In this document: positions 22,201 to 34,319 of the stretch, one piece after another
How positions within the stretch are numbered: the stretch's first letter is position 1
Layout: every line of letters starts with the position of its first letter
Assembly (NCBI GenBank): GCA_033557835.1
Contig: JAWQRO010000138.1
Location: forward strand, 1-52,904
Length of the DNA: 52,904 nt
From: Helochares maculicollis
Taxonomy: Eukaryota > Arthropoda > Insecta > Coleoptera > Hydrophilidae
Direction of reading: 5' to 3'
The notes under the pieces: model-generated
Databases searched by the model: none
What the model was told of the DNA's origin: nothing
What the model saw: only the letters and a program-made list of their open reading frames with translations
Made by a program: the position numbers and the translations under genes

Positions 22201-25127
22201 TTAAATCGACTTTAAGAACCGTGGAAATTATAAAATATGGGTACAGGATGACTGTTGGAATACATAACTAATCTGTAATATTATGTATTCAGTCTGAAGA
22301 AGCAATTCACAATTAGTTTAAAGCAATCTGATTATGAAAAGCATCTCATATATGGTATAGTCGCAGATTGTGTTCTATGCTGACCCAATAGCGCTGCATA
22401 TGTTTGCTTTATGCAAGCACGGCCGTTCGGTGCATTGAATTAATAGGAATAAACCACCCAAATAGTTGGCTAACAATGCGAGCAGTGCATAAAAACTTCT
22501 TTGCGAGTTAACTTTTAATGAAAAGTGATGAGAAAAATGTAGTTAGTTGTGTTACATCTTTCAAACAAACCCGTTGTGCACTGATTATGAACTTTTTTAA
22601 ACTTCTGCACAATTATGAGTTGAAGAATAGCCGTGGAAACATTGTAATGAAAAAATAATTGTTCTATTTATTAGATGTACCAATTCTTCAGATGTTAGCT
22701 AGAGGAAATACACCTACTAAAAGTTCTGTAAGAATTATTCTTAGCATATTTTTGATTAAAGATTTGTTAAAGTAACATAGCAAATTTCAAATACTTCTTG
22801 ATTCATAGTTCTAGTGTTAATAGAACGCACGCAAATATTTGCATTTTGACGCATTTGAAGCATATTGAATTTCGGTCGTCAAGAGATACGTATGAAATTC
22901 CGCACCCTAAAGGATTCAATAATGCACAATTTATATAAAGATTCTTTAGCTTCAACTTTGGTGTATGTTGTAGCACGTTTAACACGTTCACGGTCCAACG
23001 GTTTAGGTACTACTCGCTTGTTCAGTGCAATATACTAAGATATTATAAAATATTATTTTTGACTTTTATATGTGACACGTTGTTATAATATTTATGTAAT
23101 AATCTGTCATCAGCATAAGCATACGATTTTGTAGTGTTGGGAACAAATAATAGTCGGCGGGAAGCCAGATCGGGTAAATAGAGTGGATGTTCCCAGCGTT
23201 GGTGTTTTAATTCGACAAATGTCACCTTTACAGCATGATACAAAAACTACAAAAAAGACAAGACGCAACAAATTCACTAAAGAATGCAAAACATATTAAT
23301 ACTAAACGCACTGTATGTTCGAAAAATCTCGAGTGTCTCCACCTAACATTCCCGTATAAATATTTTTACACAATAAAAGTACTTGAAATTAATAATATCA
23401 AAACTACAAACACCTATATGCGATGCAAAAATAAAACAGAAGTGTCTAGTTTCATAATTTCGAGCTAAAACTATACATAAATGTTTTCTTTAGAATGCCA
23501 TCTAAAAATTTTCCATAAAAATTGCAAGATTGAACGCTTCTAAGCCTGCATTATAGTCTCATTCGAAAGTGTGAATTCATAACCTAACCGGCGAAACCGA
23601 TAAGCTGAGAATTGACGCCGAGTGCAATAGAAGAAGAAGAAGTAAAAGAATTAAAGTGAAATTTCCATTTGCATGCAAAATCTCAGTCGGAGTACTTCAA
23701 ATGTTTTTAACCAACTTTAATTTTCAAATCTAATATTTTGTACGCCAGTAATATAATTTTATAACAACGCTTAATTTTTCCTTTGTTGTAAATGAATTTT
23801 ACATTATTCATTATTTTATACCTATTAAAAATTTGTTTTAACATAAATTGTAGCAAAAAATGTGAAAAACTGACGTGGAAAGATTCGAACGCCGGACTGT
23901 GATATTAAATGATGATAGTTATATTTTTAATTTTGATGACTATTGGTAATTTTTTGGCGCGATAGCCGAATTAAAACTCTGCATAAATGTGTTACGTCAC
24001 GGTAATTCTTCATTCTGCATTATCTAAACCATAAATGTCTAAAAATATTGCAATTTTTCTAATAAAACTTTTTTATATAATGTCTGTTTCTAGTAATTGT
24101 TTCGCCTTGAAACTTCATATATAAGATTTTTTGAATGCCCTTTAAGCGTGTAACGATATTCAAATCAATAGCTCTATTTAAACGCATAACTTACTTTAAA
24201 AAATGTCAAAAACAGGTACTTTCGGTGGTCCTACATGCCTCAAAAGTTGATACCGATATCATGTTTACACACAGACACCATGCCGAAAATGGTCAAAATG
24301 GATTCAGTAGCATTCAAAACGTGAAAATCGGTCAAAATCTCGCGATCGAATTTTTGCATGATCCCAATACCTTCCCTTTACTATACTTCGTATAGTATTT
24401 GGGAATGTAAAAATGTATACCATGTCTGGAGATTTTTTTTGGAAAATTACAATCAAAATATCGAAGGGAGACCAAACCAACCAAGCTAAGAGTCTACTGC
24501 CTTACGTATATGTAGTAGAGGTGTATTTTTCTTATTGCTATTTTGTTCAGCCTGCGAAGTCGTAAACAAAAATGTAAATGAATAAAAATTGTTGCTAAAA
24601 TATTGTTTCCTGCTTGAAAATTTTATAACGAAAACTAGCCAAGGCCTTCAAAGAGAATGAAATGGATCGTATACATGTTATTGAATAGACTGGACACTTT
24701 AATCGTGTTGACGTGAGCCTTAAAGATTCTTTCCGGGCGTTCTTCTCATACAGGATAAAAAAAAATGAGTCTGGATTCTCAGAGATTGTCTGTCGTCACC
24801 CACTTTCCGTTTTCACCAGACATAGCCCCGCGCATTTATGTTTCCGAAAAAGAACAAAGTTCTAAAAGCGAGGCGTTCTGATAATACGGAGGCCGCAACT
24901 TTGGAAAGGTCAAAAACTGTTCATAGAAAAATCCAGTTGCTTTAGATCCTTCTATCATATATAATTAAATTTATATAAAGATAATCGTTTTATTGCCTTC
25001 GTAGACCAAACACTATATTTTTATGCGTGTCTCTCATTTATAAATAATGTACTTAAAGTTTATTAGTTCTGAATACTCTTAAAAATATTGCCCAAAAAAG
25101 TCACCTTTGATTTAATTTGCATAAAAA
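19253..25127. other. No convincing gene; one GC-richer open stretch
   Basis: Long AT-rich stretch. At 20980-21246 two overlapping frames are both open for about 45-88 codons after a TTGCCTTTAG acceptor-like site, but there is no ATG, no good donor and no recognisable family. A hairpin at 24372-24405 is listed separately. Nothing else is supportable. Confidence 0.5.
24372..24405. repeat. Near-perfect hairpin (possible transposon tail)
   Basis: TACTATAC-TTC-GTATAGTA (24379-24397) is a perfect 8-bp inverted repeat with a 3-base loop. It is nested in a second arm TTCCC ... GGGAA. Such end hairpins occur in the tails of some insect transposons; no second copy is seen here. Confidence 0.5.
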
Positions 25128-25129
25128 TA

Positions 25130-26353
25130 CCAAGTGCACAAGTTTAAAATATCGTTTTGTTGTCAAGAGTTAGCGCATGAAAACAATTTAAGTAATTTTT
25201 CGAACCCAATGCGGCATTTTTTGGTAAGACTGCCCACTAAAAAACATCATATTCGTTTAGTTCTTTACGAGATATGTCGAATTTTGAGCCAAGTAAATAG
25301 CATTTACGGCATGTAATGATTTTCTTGTTCAATGAAAAGAAAAAGTCATCGAATTCTTGTAGAGATTTACGGCGATCTTGATCCAACTGCCAAGACTTGT
25401 TGGTTTCAACGTTTCAAAACTGGCGATTTCAATGTTATTGACAAAGAACGTGAAAATCGACCAAAAAAGTTTGAAGACGACGAATTACAATCATTATGGA
25501 CGATGATGATACACAAACACAACAAATGATGGCGGACCAGTTGAATGTCACTCGGTAAGCCATTTTCGATGGCATGAGAGTCACGAGGGAGATTAAAAAG
25601 GTTGGAAAATGGATTCCACACAAACTGAGCGAACGACGGATTGAAAGACAAAAAACTGTGTGCAAAATGCTGCATTTGCACCACAAAAGAAACGGTTTTT
25701 TGCATCAGGTTGTAGCTGGCGATGAAAAATGGATATAGTTTGAGACTCCCAACCGCAAGAAATCGTTGGTAACGCTAGGTCAACCATCAACATCGAGTAC
25801 AAAACCGGATCGTTTTGGGAAGACTAAGTTGTATGTATGGTGGGATCAGAAGGGAATAGTATACTACGAGCTTCTCAAATCTAGCGAAACTATTACAATA
25901 ATACCTTCCGCTACTGACAACAAATGATTAATTTAAACCACACATTGATCTAAAAACACCCAGGATGGGCTCGAAGACACGGCAAAGTCATTCTGCAGCA
26001 TGACAACGCTCCTGCACATTCAGCCAAAGTGGTCAAAGAAACGATTTCTTCGTTTGGATGGGAACTCTTACCCCACCCGCCGTATACACCAGACCTGGCG
26101 CCTTCTGTTTATCTCGTCTTCTCATCAATGGCTGAGCAACACTTCAAGTCTTTCGAGGATGTACAAAAATGGCTCGATGAATGGATATCAATGAAAATTG
26201 AAGCTTTCTTTTGGAATGGTATCCATAAATTGCCCAAGAGATGGATAAAATACGTAAAAGACTAAAAAATTGCATAAACAATGTTTTACCGTTGTTCTTA
26301 GATAATTGCGTATTTTTTATGACTAAAACTACAATTTAAACTTGCTCACTTGG
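25130..26353 (+). mobile_element. Mariner copy 1 (full length, degraded)
   Basis: TIRs CCAAGTGCACAAGTTTAAA (left) and CCAAGTGAGCAAGTTTAAA (inverted, right) are flanked by TA at 25128-25129 and 26354-26355. At 1224 bp it has the usual mariner size. Transposase blocks run in order: CWFQRFKTGDFNV (helix-turn-helix region, about 25395), VAGDEKWI with the next codons broken by a stop (about 25710-25740), QHDNAPAHSAKVVKETI (about 26000), and WELLPHPPYTPDLAPS (about 26060). Many stops and frameshifts are present. The third catalytic Asp of the SDY motif is Val (PSVYLVF). It cannot encode an active enzyme. It shares its TIR family with the copy at 31946. Confidence 0.9.
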
Positions 26354-26674
26354 TACATGTTCTCATAGCACGAGCTATAAAGCGGGCAAACATTAAGCGG
26401 TCATCTTAGACAAAGTTGTCTTTGCATCACCTATAATGCAATAAAATTATCCACGCCTAATGAATCATATGAGAGTCATGACCACTCACAATAACATAAA
26501 CATGACAGCAACAAATTCCAGAAGCGTACTGAACAGATCTTTGCAGAGTATCTAATTCATGTGCTCGGAATATAAAGGTCCTTACAAAAGTTGCATCTCC
26601 GAAATGCAGATTTACCCACTTTTCAATAAGGATATGCCTAAATGGGCACTTAAGATTACAAAAAAACGACTTAC

Positions 26675-26855
26675 CGTTGCAGTGTCGTTTTTCTGTACGC
26701 CTTCGTTGGGCAGTGAAATGACGTCCCTTGATTTTTGTCTGCAGGCGTTGTGCCGTTTCAACTTGGCACAACCGCTTCCTGCAGACCTGAAGCTTCCGTT
26801 TCCACATTGACGGGGCCTACCGTCTTCGGAACTGATGCTCTGTGGACGTCTTCGG
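26675..26855 (-). CDS. Candidate internal exon of an unknown gene
   Basis: On the minus strand a strong acceptor (TTATGTGTTTTGCAG) precedes a 181-bp stretch that ends at a strong donor (GCAACG, then GTAAGTCG). One frame is open throughout and gives about 60 residues rich in Arg, Ser and Gly with three Cys (segments include SISSEDGRPRQCGNG, CAKLKRHNAC and SLPNEGVQKNDTAT). A second frame is open for 32 codons and then stops. No partner exons are evident nearby, and no protein family is recognised. Good splice sites at both ends are the only support. Confidence 0.35.
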
Positions 26856-26859
26856 CTGC

Positions 26860-29480
26860 AAAACACATAAAAAGGCACTCTGTAGTCGTAAAATTGAACA
26901 AGCAATCAATATTATGTATGTAGCACAGCGCGAGGGCTTAGACGCGGCACCTAACGGTTTCATAAGAATCATAAAATTATCTTTTATGGGGTTCCTCGAG
27001 TGAACTAGACGTACATATAAATCTGCACCGCAGAAATTCGATTTTCCGCGATCTAGTCGCCACCTTAAAAAGTTTGCCTTATTACTGAAAGGACTCATTC
27101 GGTCAACCAAGGAAAGAGTGGGAAGAACTGATTTAACAAAAACAATAGAAAAAATACGGCAGTTATCACGAACTTTTTTGTTCGCTAGTGAGATCAAGAT
27201 ATATACTATGGCTCTGAAAGGAAGGAAAGGTTTTGATAAATAGCTTCGGTTACTGAAAGAAAATAAAAAAATACCGGAGTAGTAGTTTAGAGCAGATGTT
27301 GTTCAAGATAATACTTTGTTGACTTTTAAAAGTCGAGGTAATATAAAGGAGTTACGACTAAAGTTGCTTGAAGTTTATTAAGAGCATGATGGGTATATTT
27401 TTACAACTGATTTAATAAGCGGTGATTGCGTAATATGTATAGATTTGTTCGGGGGTTTATTGGGAATATTGATGAGGCTAGGAAATGTCGTATTGTTAGA
27501 GTCCTTCAATTGCGGGGGAGGACTTTTTATGTTCTGGTATTGTAGCGTGCAAGTAGCAAGAACAATAAAATTATGTATCAAGCAGTTTATGTTAGCACAG
27601 GCTCTTGTATAGGAAGCAACAAATCAAATAAAAAGATATTGGATTTCGAATTGAAGCAGTAAAATCTTTGTTGTCCACTAGTGAACTGTGGAAAGCTGAC
27701 GTTCGAGACGGGATTACTACACCCTGTCTTTACCATATATGCATGTAGGATTGCATGGACTAGTTGTGAATGCAGTGACACGAGGGAAGTCAATTAAAAG
27801 TAGTCACACTATTACACGAAATGTGCACTTTATATATTGATGCTACGTGATAGATACATTGAGTGCAGCTATTCTGCACCGAAATTATCACAAAGTAGCC
27901 TTACTACACGAAACTCATGTTTTCAAACCACTCGTAGCCGCTGAAATCAATTTAAATAGCAATAAATTCGCCGTCATCTCCATAAAACTTGCAACTAGCA
28001 TTAGATTGATACAGTATATAAATTCAGTAGAGGTCTCACTATTGAGAAACTGTGAACCAACTTGAAGTGAAGCGAAAATTAATTTTTGCATTAAAAACTT
28101 TTCGCTTTGAAACCCAAGTTGTCCATGTCGTAATGAAGCACCTACAGAAAACTAAATGTTCCAATAGTTAGGTATAAATTACACAAGACGAAGAGTTGCG
28201 ATATTTAATAAGACTTACTGAAGTGTTTTCGAAGCGTCCACGCCAGGATAACTTATTTATAAGCTAGTTCCGAGCTGAAACTAACATTTTTATTATCTTT
28301 TTGCGTCATTATCGCTTGTCACTACCTACGAATAGAAATTGTACAGAATTTGGCTCGGAGCAAGGATTTTTTTAAACAGACCTATATTTCCCAGTCAATT
28401 AGCAATTTATTCAAAAGCTGAATTTCCTAATGTAGACTAGTTTACAGTATATCGATACAAACAAACTGGAAGATTTTTAACAGTTTCTAATACCAATTTT
28501 AGAATAATGATATTTATTTCTGAAATTCAAAATTTCAGTGTTCATATACGCGTTTTGATCAACAAACAAAAAGACTTTGGTAATTCTATACCGAACAGCA
28601 CGTATGACAAAATATAGTAACAATCCCTCCTTCGAAACTGAATACAGCACTCACTTCGAGTGCTTCCAACTTAAATATGCAGTAAATTTACCGTCATAAA
28701 ACGTGCAACTACCACTTGATTGATTACACTAGATAAACTCAGTATCAGCCAGTCCTACTATTAAGAAACGGTAAGGAGACATGAATTGCGGCAGAAGTTT
28801 ATTTTTGTTGGGACATTTGAAACTTTGTCTTAGCGAACCGCAAGTTAGGAAGTTTTTCTTTTAGGCTGAGCTACCTAGAAGTTATATACTCCAATAACGC
28901 AGTTAAGGTATAAATTACGCAGTAATGGAGTGTTATGATATTTAATAAGGCTAAACTTCCTGAAGTTTTTCAAGAGCTTACATTACAGGATAGCTTTTGT
29001 ATTGTGGGTAGTTTGAAACAAAAACTCGCATTTTCACAATCTCACCACGACATTCTCGACTGTCACTAGGAAGGATATGAGGAAAGAAAGGTTTACCAGG
29101 AACGATATAAAACACAGCAGTTATCAGAAACTTTTTTCTGCGGCAATAAGATGAAGACATAAAGTGCAAGATAAAAGGAGGGAAGCGATTTCATATATAC
29201 TGTAAGTTTCTTTTATATACATTATAAGTTTTATGTTTATACTAAAAAGAAAAGGGACTTATGTCAATTTTCAGAAACTGTTTGGCTATGGCTTCTTTCA
29301 GCTAGACTGAATTGGAGGCCTCAAAGCAGGCTCAATTGATTTTAGGGATTAATTATATAGTTCCACGTCAATTACAATCTTTTTAAAGATCTACGTTTAT
29401 CTTTAGTGAGTTTAGGGAGTATTGTTTAAGTCTTCAGCACGAGTTTTTCATTTTGTTTTGTAATTGCATACACAGTGCAG
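26860..29480. repeat. Intergenic DNA with diverged direct duplications
   Basis: The block 27880-28255 is repeated in diverged form at 28640-28985. Shared elements include (G)ATACA/ACTAGATA..AAA..TCAGTA, TCCTACTATT(G/A)AGAAAC, and GGTATAAATTAC(A/G)CA. A second block at 27110-27240 resembles 29070-29190 (GCAGTTATCA(C/G)(G/A)AACTTTTTT). No ORF is preserved between the copies. Confidence 0.45.
28010..28055 (+). promoter_or_regulatory. TATA-like core promoter, duplicated at about 28725-28770
   Basis: GTATATAAATTCAGT contains TATATAAA followed by a TCAGT initiator-like pentamer. The second copy reads TAGATAAACTCAGT, so it has lost the TATA consensus. No downstream coding region is visible, so promoter activity is speculative. 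Confidence 0.2.
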
Positions 29481-30570
29481 CAATGAAATTTCGGCACTGA
29501 ATCTATAAAAATGAAACAAAACAATTTTATTCATATCTTTTTATTACATTATTCACAATACTCCCCTCTTGCTTCGATACACTTTTTACAGCGATTCAAA
29601 TGCCTGCTCAAGCTCAATTTTTGGCATTGCCTCTAATATGCGCGTAGACTCTCTTTGGATGGTTTCAATAACATTAAAAATGCAACCTTTAGGCTTCATT
29701 TTCATTTTTTGAAATAAAGAGGAGTCACATGATGCTAAATCAGGGGAATATGGCGAATGATTCAACACACCGACTTGATTTCGTGCTAAAAATTGACGAG
29801 CAATCAATGACGTGTGACTCGGTGCACTATCGTGTAACAAACAAGTCATCAGAATTGCAAAGTTCTGGTCGAATTTGATGACTTCTTCCCATTAATTGTT
29901 GTAAAACTCCCAAATAGAAATCACCAGACACTGTTTGACCCTGCGGGACGAACTCACGGTGGATGATGCCTCTGCTATCGAAGAAAACAATGAACATTGT
30001 CATGATTTTTTATTGAAATTTTCGTGTTTTCTTGGCTTGAGGTGATGATTTTGATTTCCATTCAGCACTTTGACGTTTTGTTTTTGGGTCATATTAAAAA
30101 TATAAGGTCTCGTCACCAGTAGCAATTGATTTGGGGAGCAGATATTTGCTGCTCGTACAATCTCTCGGGAATGTACCAGTCTCATCAATTTTTGCTCTTG
30201 AGTTAGTGTGTGCGGGACAAATTTAGCACAGACTTTTGGTTTGCCCAAACCTTCTTTAAGAACTACTTCATTCTGTGTATCGCAATGCGATCGTTGGATA
30301 CAAATTCTTGCAGTTTTTAAATCGAATATGCTGTTCGAGTTATGGCCTTCCCACACGTTCGTCGTCCTGTGATTGTAAGCATTTCAAAAATCGCTTATGC
30401 CACTCAAAACTCTTTGACAGTGATAAACAGACACTTCCATACAATTTTGCATAATTTTGAACGTTTCTGTGGCACTTGTGCCGAGTTTAGCGTGAAGTTT
30501 AATAATAACACCTTGTTCCATTATTGTTTTCCGACTTTTAACAAAATATCAAAAACAATTATAAATGTCA
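29480..30570 (-). mobile_element. Mariner copy 4 (degraded)
   Basis: On the minus strand an ATG near 30523 begins MEQGVIIKLHAKLG, followed by a broken helix-turn-helix region and DDERVGRP. Then come the linker KVCAKFVPHTLTQEQK (30000-30356), LHDSAPSHTSLIARQFL, and SPYSPDLASCDSSLF (29586-29849). These correspond to the second and third catalytic Asp blocks of a DD34D mariner transposase. Frameshifts occur between blocks. TIRs are not obvious, so the limits are approximate. It belongs to a lineage different from its neighbours by sequence. Confidence 0.8.
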
Positions 30571-31519
30571 ATCGATTTTAAAAAAAGTGTTAGGATATGT
30601 TCATACATGTCCAAACTTCATACGAATTAAAATTGAAACAGATGTCGCTCCTGGTTGCTGAGATATAGCTTCAGTCCCGTAATTTAATTGACGAACTATG
30701 TATATACTTATGTTGGTCAGAAAAATAGCTTATCGCAAAAAATATGCGACTTCATGTAAAAAAGGCTGTTTAAGCTGTCGAGTTTGAGCGTATTTTTAGG
30801 TATATTCTATAAATATCTCTTCCATGAAAAGAATATATGAAGAATTACCGCGTATTAAGTAAGAAAAACAAAACGTTAAGTAGAACAATCGGATACAACC
30901 AAATGGGTTTTTCAATAGAGCCCTACATTGATCGCTAGGACAATTGCAGGAAAATAGAAACCAAAACGTAGTCAAAAACATCGATTTTATATACTTTCCT
31001 ATGTCTCAGTGCCAAGGAATAGTTTGTTAAAATCTTTAAAAACAAGAATATGCAAGACCTGTACCCCAGAAGCAAGCTTCTCATAGTTGGGACAAATATT
31101 TGCTGAAGTTTTGAAACAGGAAGGGATCCGTTACCTCAACTTCATTGTTCTAAATTTATTTAGGAAGCCCATGCGACTAAGCATCGCCGATGAAAATGAG
31201 GTGATAGCACAGAAGATTGACGATTGAAGTATGGATTACACTGCAGCGGGTCTTTGGATAAATTTTTAAAAGACTGGATATCTCTCAGCCGCGAAGAAGA
31301 GGTTAACAGCGTATGCTATTTAAATTTAAGAAAGGCAAAGTACCTGAAAGCGCGAAAGTAAGCAGAACAGCAACGTAGAAAGAAACAAAACCGAGACTAG
31401 CACAATACCGAAGCGTAATAAGACAGCTGAATCTTGTTTTGTTCAATAAGCAAATAAGGTCAAAAATCAAAATGCAAAAATAAAAAAAAAATTAACAATA
31501 AACACAACAAACAGAAAAA

Positions 31520-31670
31520 AACAAAAGCTGCCGAGATGGAGTACCTACAAAGGACTATCGGAGTAACGAGGATAAAACAGAATATCAACGAAGAGATAAA
31601 ACAACGAACATTGAAAGCGATATGTAAGAACGGTCAGATTTATCAAAAAATTGACTGAATGGAGTCCTAT
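31520..31670 (+). mobile_element. Non-LTR retrotransposon C-terminal relic
   Basis: The plus strand reads KAAEMEYLQRTIGVTRIKQN and then NEEIKQRTLKAIC. This resembles the post-RT segment of many non-LTR elements (AAEM-x-(Y/F)LR ... GVTR ... R(N)EEIR). It is a short remnant with no RT domain left nearby. Confidence 0.45.
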
Positions 31671-31945
31671 TGTGTAATTTCTAGTCTTGTTGTGAGTGTC
31701 TAATCAGCTCTAACAGCGTTCATATGTATTTTAATTTTGTAGAATATTAGAATATTAAATTATAAATAACTCAAACTAATAACAGGCATGTAAGAACATA
31801 TAAAAAGAAAGTTTATTACTAGTCTTAGATTAGAAAATGCGTTTAAGTACATATTAATTATGGACACCTTTTATGAGACGCATTTCATACTGCAGATCGT
31901 ACTCATTTAGAATTCCATACGATGTTTAGTACTTGGCAAACTATA

Positions 31946-34317
31946 CCAGGTGGGCAAGTTTAAAATATCGTTTTTTCATCAAAAATACGAAATTATTTAA
32001 GAACAATGGTAAAACATTATTTATTCAAAATATTGGCTCTCGCTTTTTACACATTTTATCCATATCTCGGGCAATTTATGGATACCATTCCAAAATCAAG
32101 CTTCAACTTTCATTGATATCCATTCATTGAGCCATTTTTGTACATCCTCGAAAGTCTTGAAGTGTTGCTTAACCTGTGCGTGTCCCATCAATGAGAAGTG
32201 GTGATAGTCAGAAAGCGCCAAGTCTGGTTAATACGGCAGATGGGATAGGAGTTACCAACCAAGAGAGGAAATGGTTTCTTTGACCACTTTGGCCGAATGT
32301 GCAGAAGCGTTGTCATGGCTTTACTGTGTCGTTAAGCCCATTCTGAGGGTTTTCGATCAATCCGTGGTTTAAATTGATCATTTGTTGTCGGTGGTGGACG
32401 GTATTAATTGTTTCGCCAGGTATGCGAAGCTCGTAGTACACTACTCCCTTCTGATCCCACCACACACGCAGCATTGTCTGCCTCCCAAAACGATCTGTAT
32501 TCGATGTTGATGGTTGTCCTGGCGTTACCCACGATTTCTTATGTTTGGGATTCTCAAAATATATCCATTTTTTATTTCCAGTTACAATCCGTCTTTTGTG
32601 ACGTAAATGCAGCATTTCGCACACACTTTTTCGTCTTTTCATCTGTCGTTCGTTCAGTTTATGTGGAAGCCATTTTCCAACCTTTTGAATCTTCCCCATG
32701 GCTTTCAGGCGATCGGAAATGGTTTGCCGAGTGACATTTAACTGTTCCGCTATCATTTGTTGTGTTTGTATGAGGTGTGTTCAATAAGTATCGCGAATTT
32801 TGAATTTTCGCGGCTTACGTATATTTGAATTTCGATTTTTTTGTGGCGTTGTGTTGGCACTCATGTCTCTTACTTATACCGACAAGCTGCTTTGCTTGCT
32901 CGTCTTCGATTTTTACCTATTCAAAAAAAATTGATCAAAGAACCTGTATCAAATTTTGTGTAAAAAACTAAATTAAGTGCACAGATGCATTCCGAATGTT
33001 GACTGTGGCATACTTAGAAGCTACCTTGGGCTGAAGCAACGTTTATCGGTGGTACAAAATGTTCTCAGAAGGCCGAGAAGATGTGAACGACGAAGAGCGT
33101 GCCGGACGCCCGAGCATTTCGACAACAGACGAAAAAAATGATGAACTGAACAAAATCGCTTAATTTCGACCAAAAACAGCTTCACATGAAAATTGCTAAT
33201 GAGCTGTTGAGTGACGACCTAAATTTGCTCCAGAGGTGACGAATCGTGGGTTTACGAATATGACGTGGAAACTAAAGCTCAATCATCTCAATGGAAGCTG
33301 TCGCACGAACCAAGACCGAAAAAAGCACGCCAAGTTCGGTCGACTGTGAAAGTTTTGCTTTACCATTTTCTTCGATTGCAGGGGCGTAGTGCATTGTGAG
33401 TTCTTGTCACAAGGTAGAACGGTCAATATTACCTGCAAGTTATGCGCAATTTGCGTGAAGCAATCCGCCAGAAACGACCGGATTTGTGGAAGAACAAAAA
33501 TTGGCTTTTGCACTACGATAACGCCCCTGCTCACACATCGTTGCTTGTGCGCGACTTTTTGGCCAAAAAAAACACACTAATGATGGCGCAGCCACCATAC
33601 TCCGCAGTTCTGGCCCCCTGTGACTTTTTCTTGTTCCCGAAACTAACGAGACCCATGAAAGGACGACGCTACGCTAATATTGACGAGATAAAGATGGCAT
33701 CGAAGGAGAAGCTGAACAAGATAAAAGAAAATGATTTATTTAAGTGCTTTGAAGATTGGAAAAAACGTTGGCACAAATGTATAATATTTCATTTGAGATT
33801 ACTTTGAAAGGGACAAAATAGATGTTCATGAAGAAATAAATAATTTTTGAAAAAACACAAAATTCGCGATACTTTTTGAACACACCTCGTATATCGTCGT
33901 TGTCCAATATTGCTTGTAATTCGTCATCTTCAAACTCTTTTGGTCGATTTTCACGTTTTTTACAATAACATTGAAATCGCCACTTTTGACACGTTGAAAC
34001 CAGCGTTTACAAGTCTACACAATTAGAGCAAGATTGCCGTAAGTCTCTACAGGAATTAGATGACTTTCCGATGCCTTTTTCTTTTGATTGAACAAGAAAA
34101 TCATTACATGGAGCAGTGCTCTTTTTTGGCTTAAACTTCGACACGTTTAACACGAAAAAGAAATATGCTGCTAACTCATAAACAACTAAACAAATATAAC
34201 GTTTTGTAGTGGACAGTTTTATCAAAAAAATGGCACTTTGACTTCCGAAGGTTACTTCAATAGATTTCACGGGCCATCTCTTGACAACAAAACTACATTT
34301 AAAACTTGCGCACCTGG
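31946..34317 (-). mobile_element. Mariner copy 2, interrupted by a nested mariner
   Basis: TIRs CCAGGTGGGCAAGTTTAAAA (left) and CCAGGTGCGCAAGTTTT (inverted, right) are flanked by TA at 31944-31945 and 34318-34319. It is the same TIR family as copy 1. On the minus strand the transposase gives MIAEQLNVTRQTISDRLKAMG, GKWLPHKLNERQMKRRKSVC, VTGNKKWIYFENPKHKKSW (first catalytic Asp replaced by Asn) and WWDQKGVVYYELR at 32313-32756. Downstream lies a C-terminal region with SDYHHFSLM near 32195. The N-terminal part lies beyond 33890, so the gene is split by the element at 32771-33889. Without the insert the length is about 1.25 kb. Stops are present. Confidence 0.9.
32771..33889 (+). mobile_element. 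Mariner copy 3, nested inside copy 2
   Basis: TIRs GAGGTGTGTTCAATAAGTATCGCGAATTTTG-type (I show the outer part) at 32772 and its inverse ending at 33889 differ by only one or two bases. TA at 32769-32770 and 33890-33891 is the duplicated target inside copy 2. The plus-strand coding remnants include WYKMFSEGREDVNDEERAGRP (N-terminal region, partly frameshifted near 33050), SWVYEYDVETKAQSSQW (first Asp region), LHYDNAPAHTSLLVRDFLAK and AVLAPCDFFLFPKLTRPMKG (33442-33807). The central region is internally deleted and frameshifted, so it is non-autonomous. It is younger than copy 2 by position. Confidence 0.92.
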
Positions 34318-34319
34318 TA

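Noticed and set aside
23878..23930. tRNA-like GATTCGAACGCCGGACT
   Set aside because: On the minus strand it resembles a T-loop, but the T-stem and the acceptor and anticodon arms do not pair.
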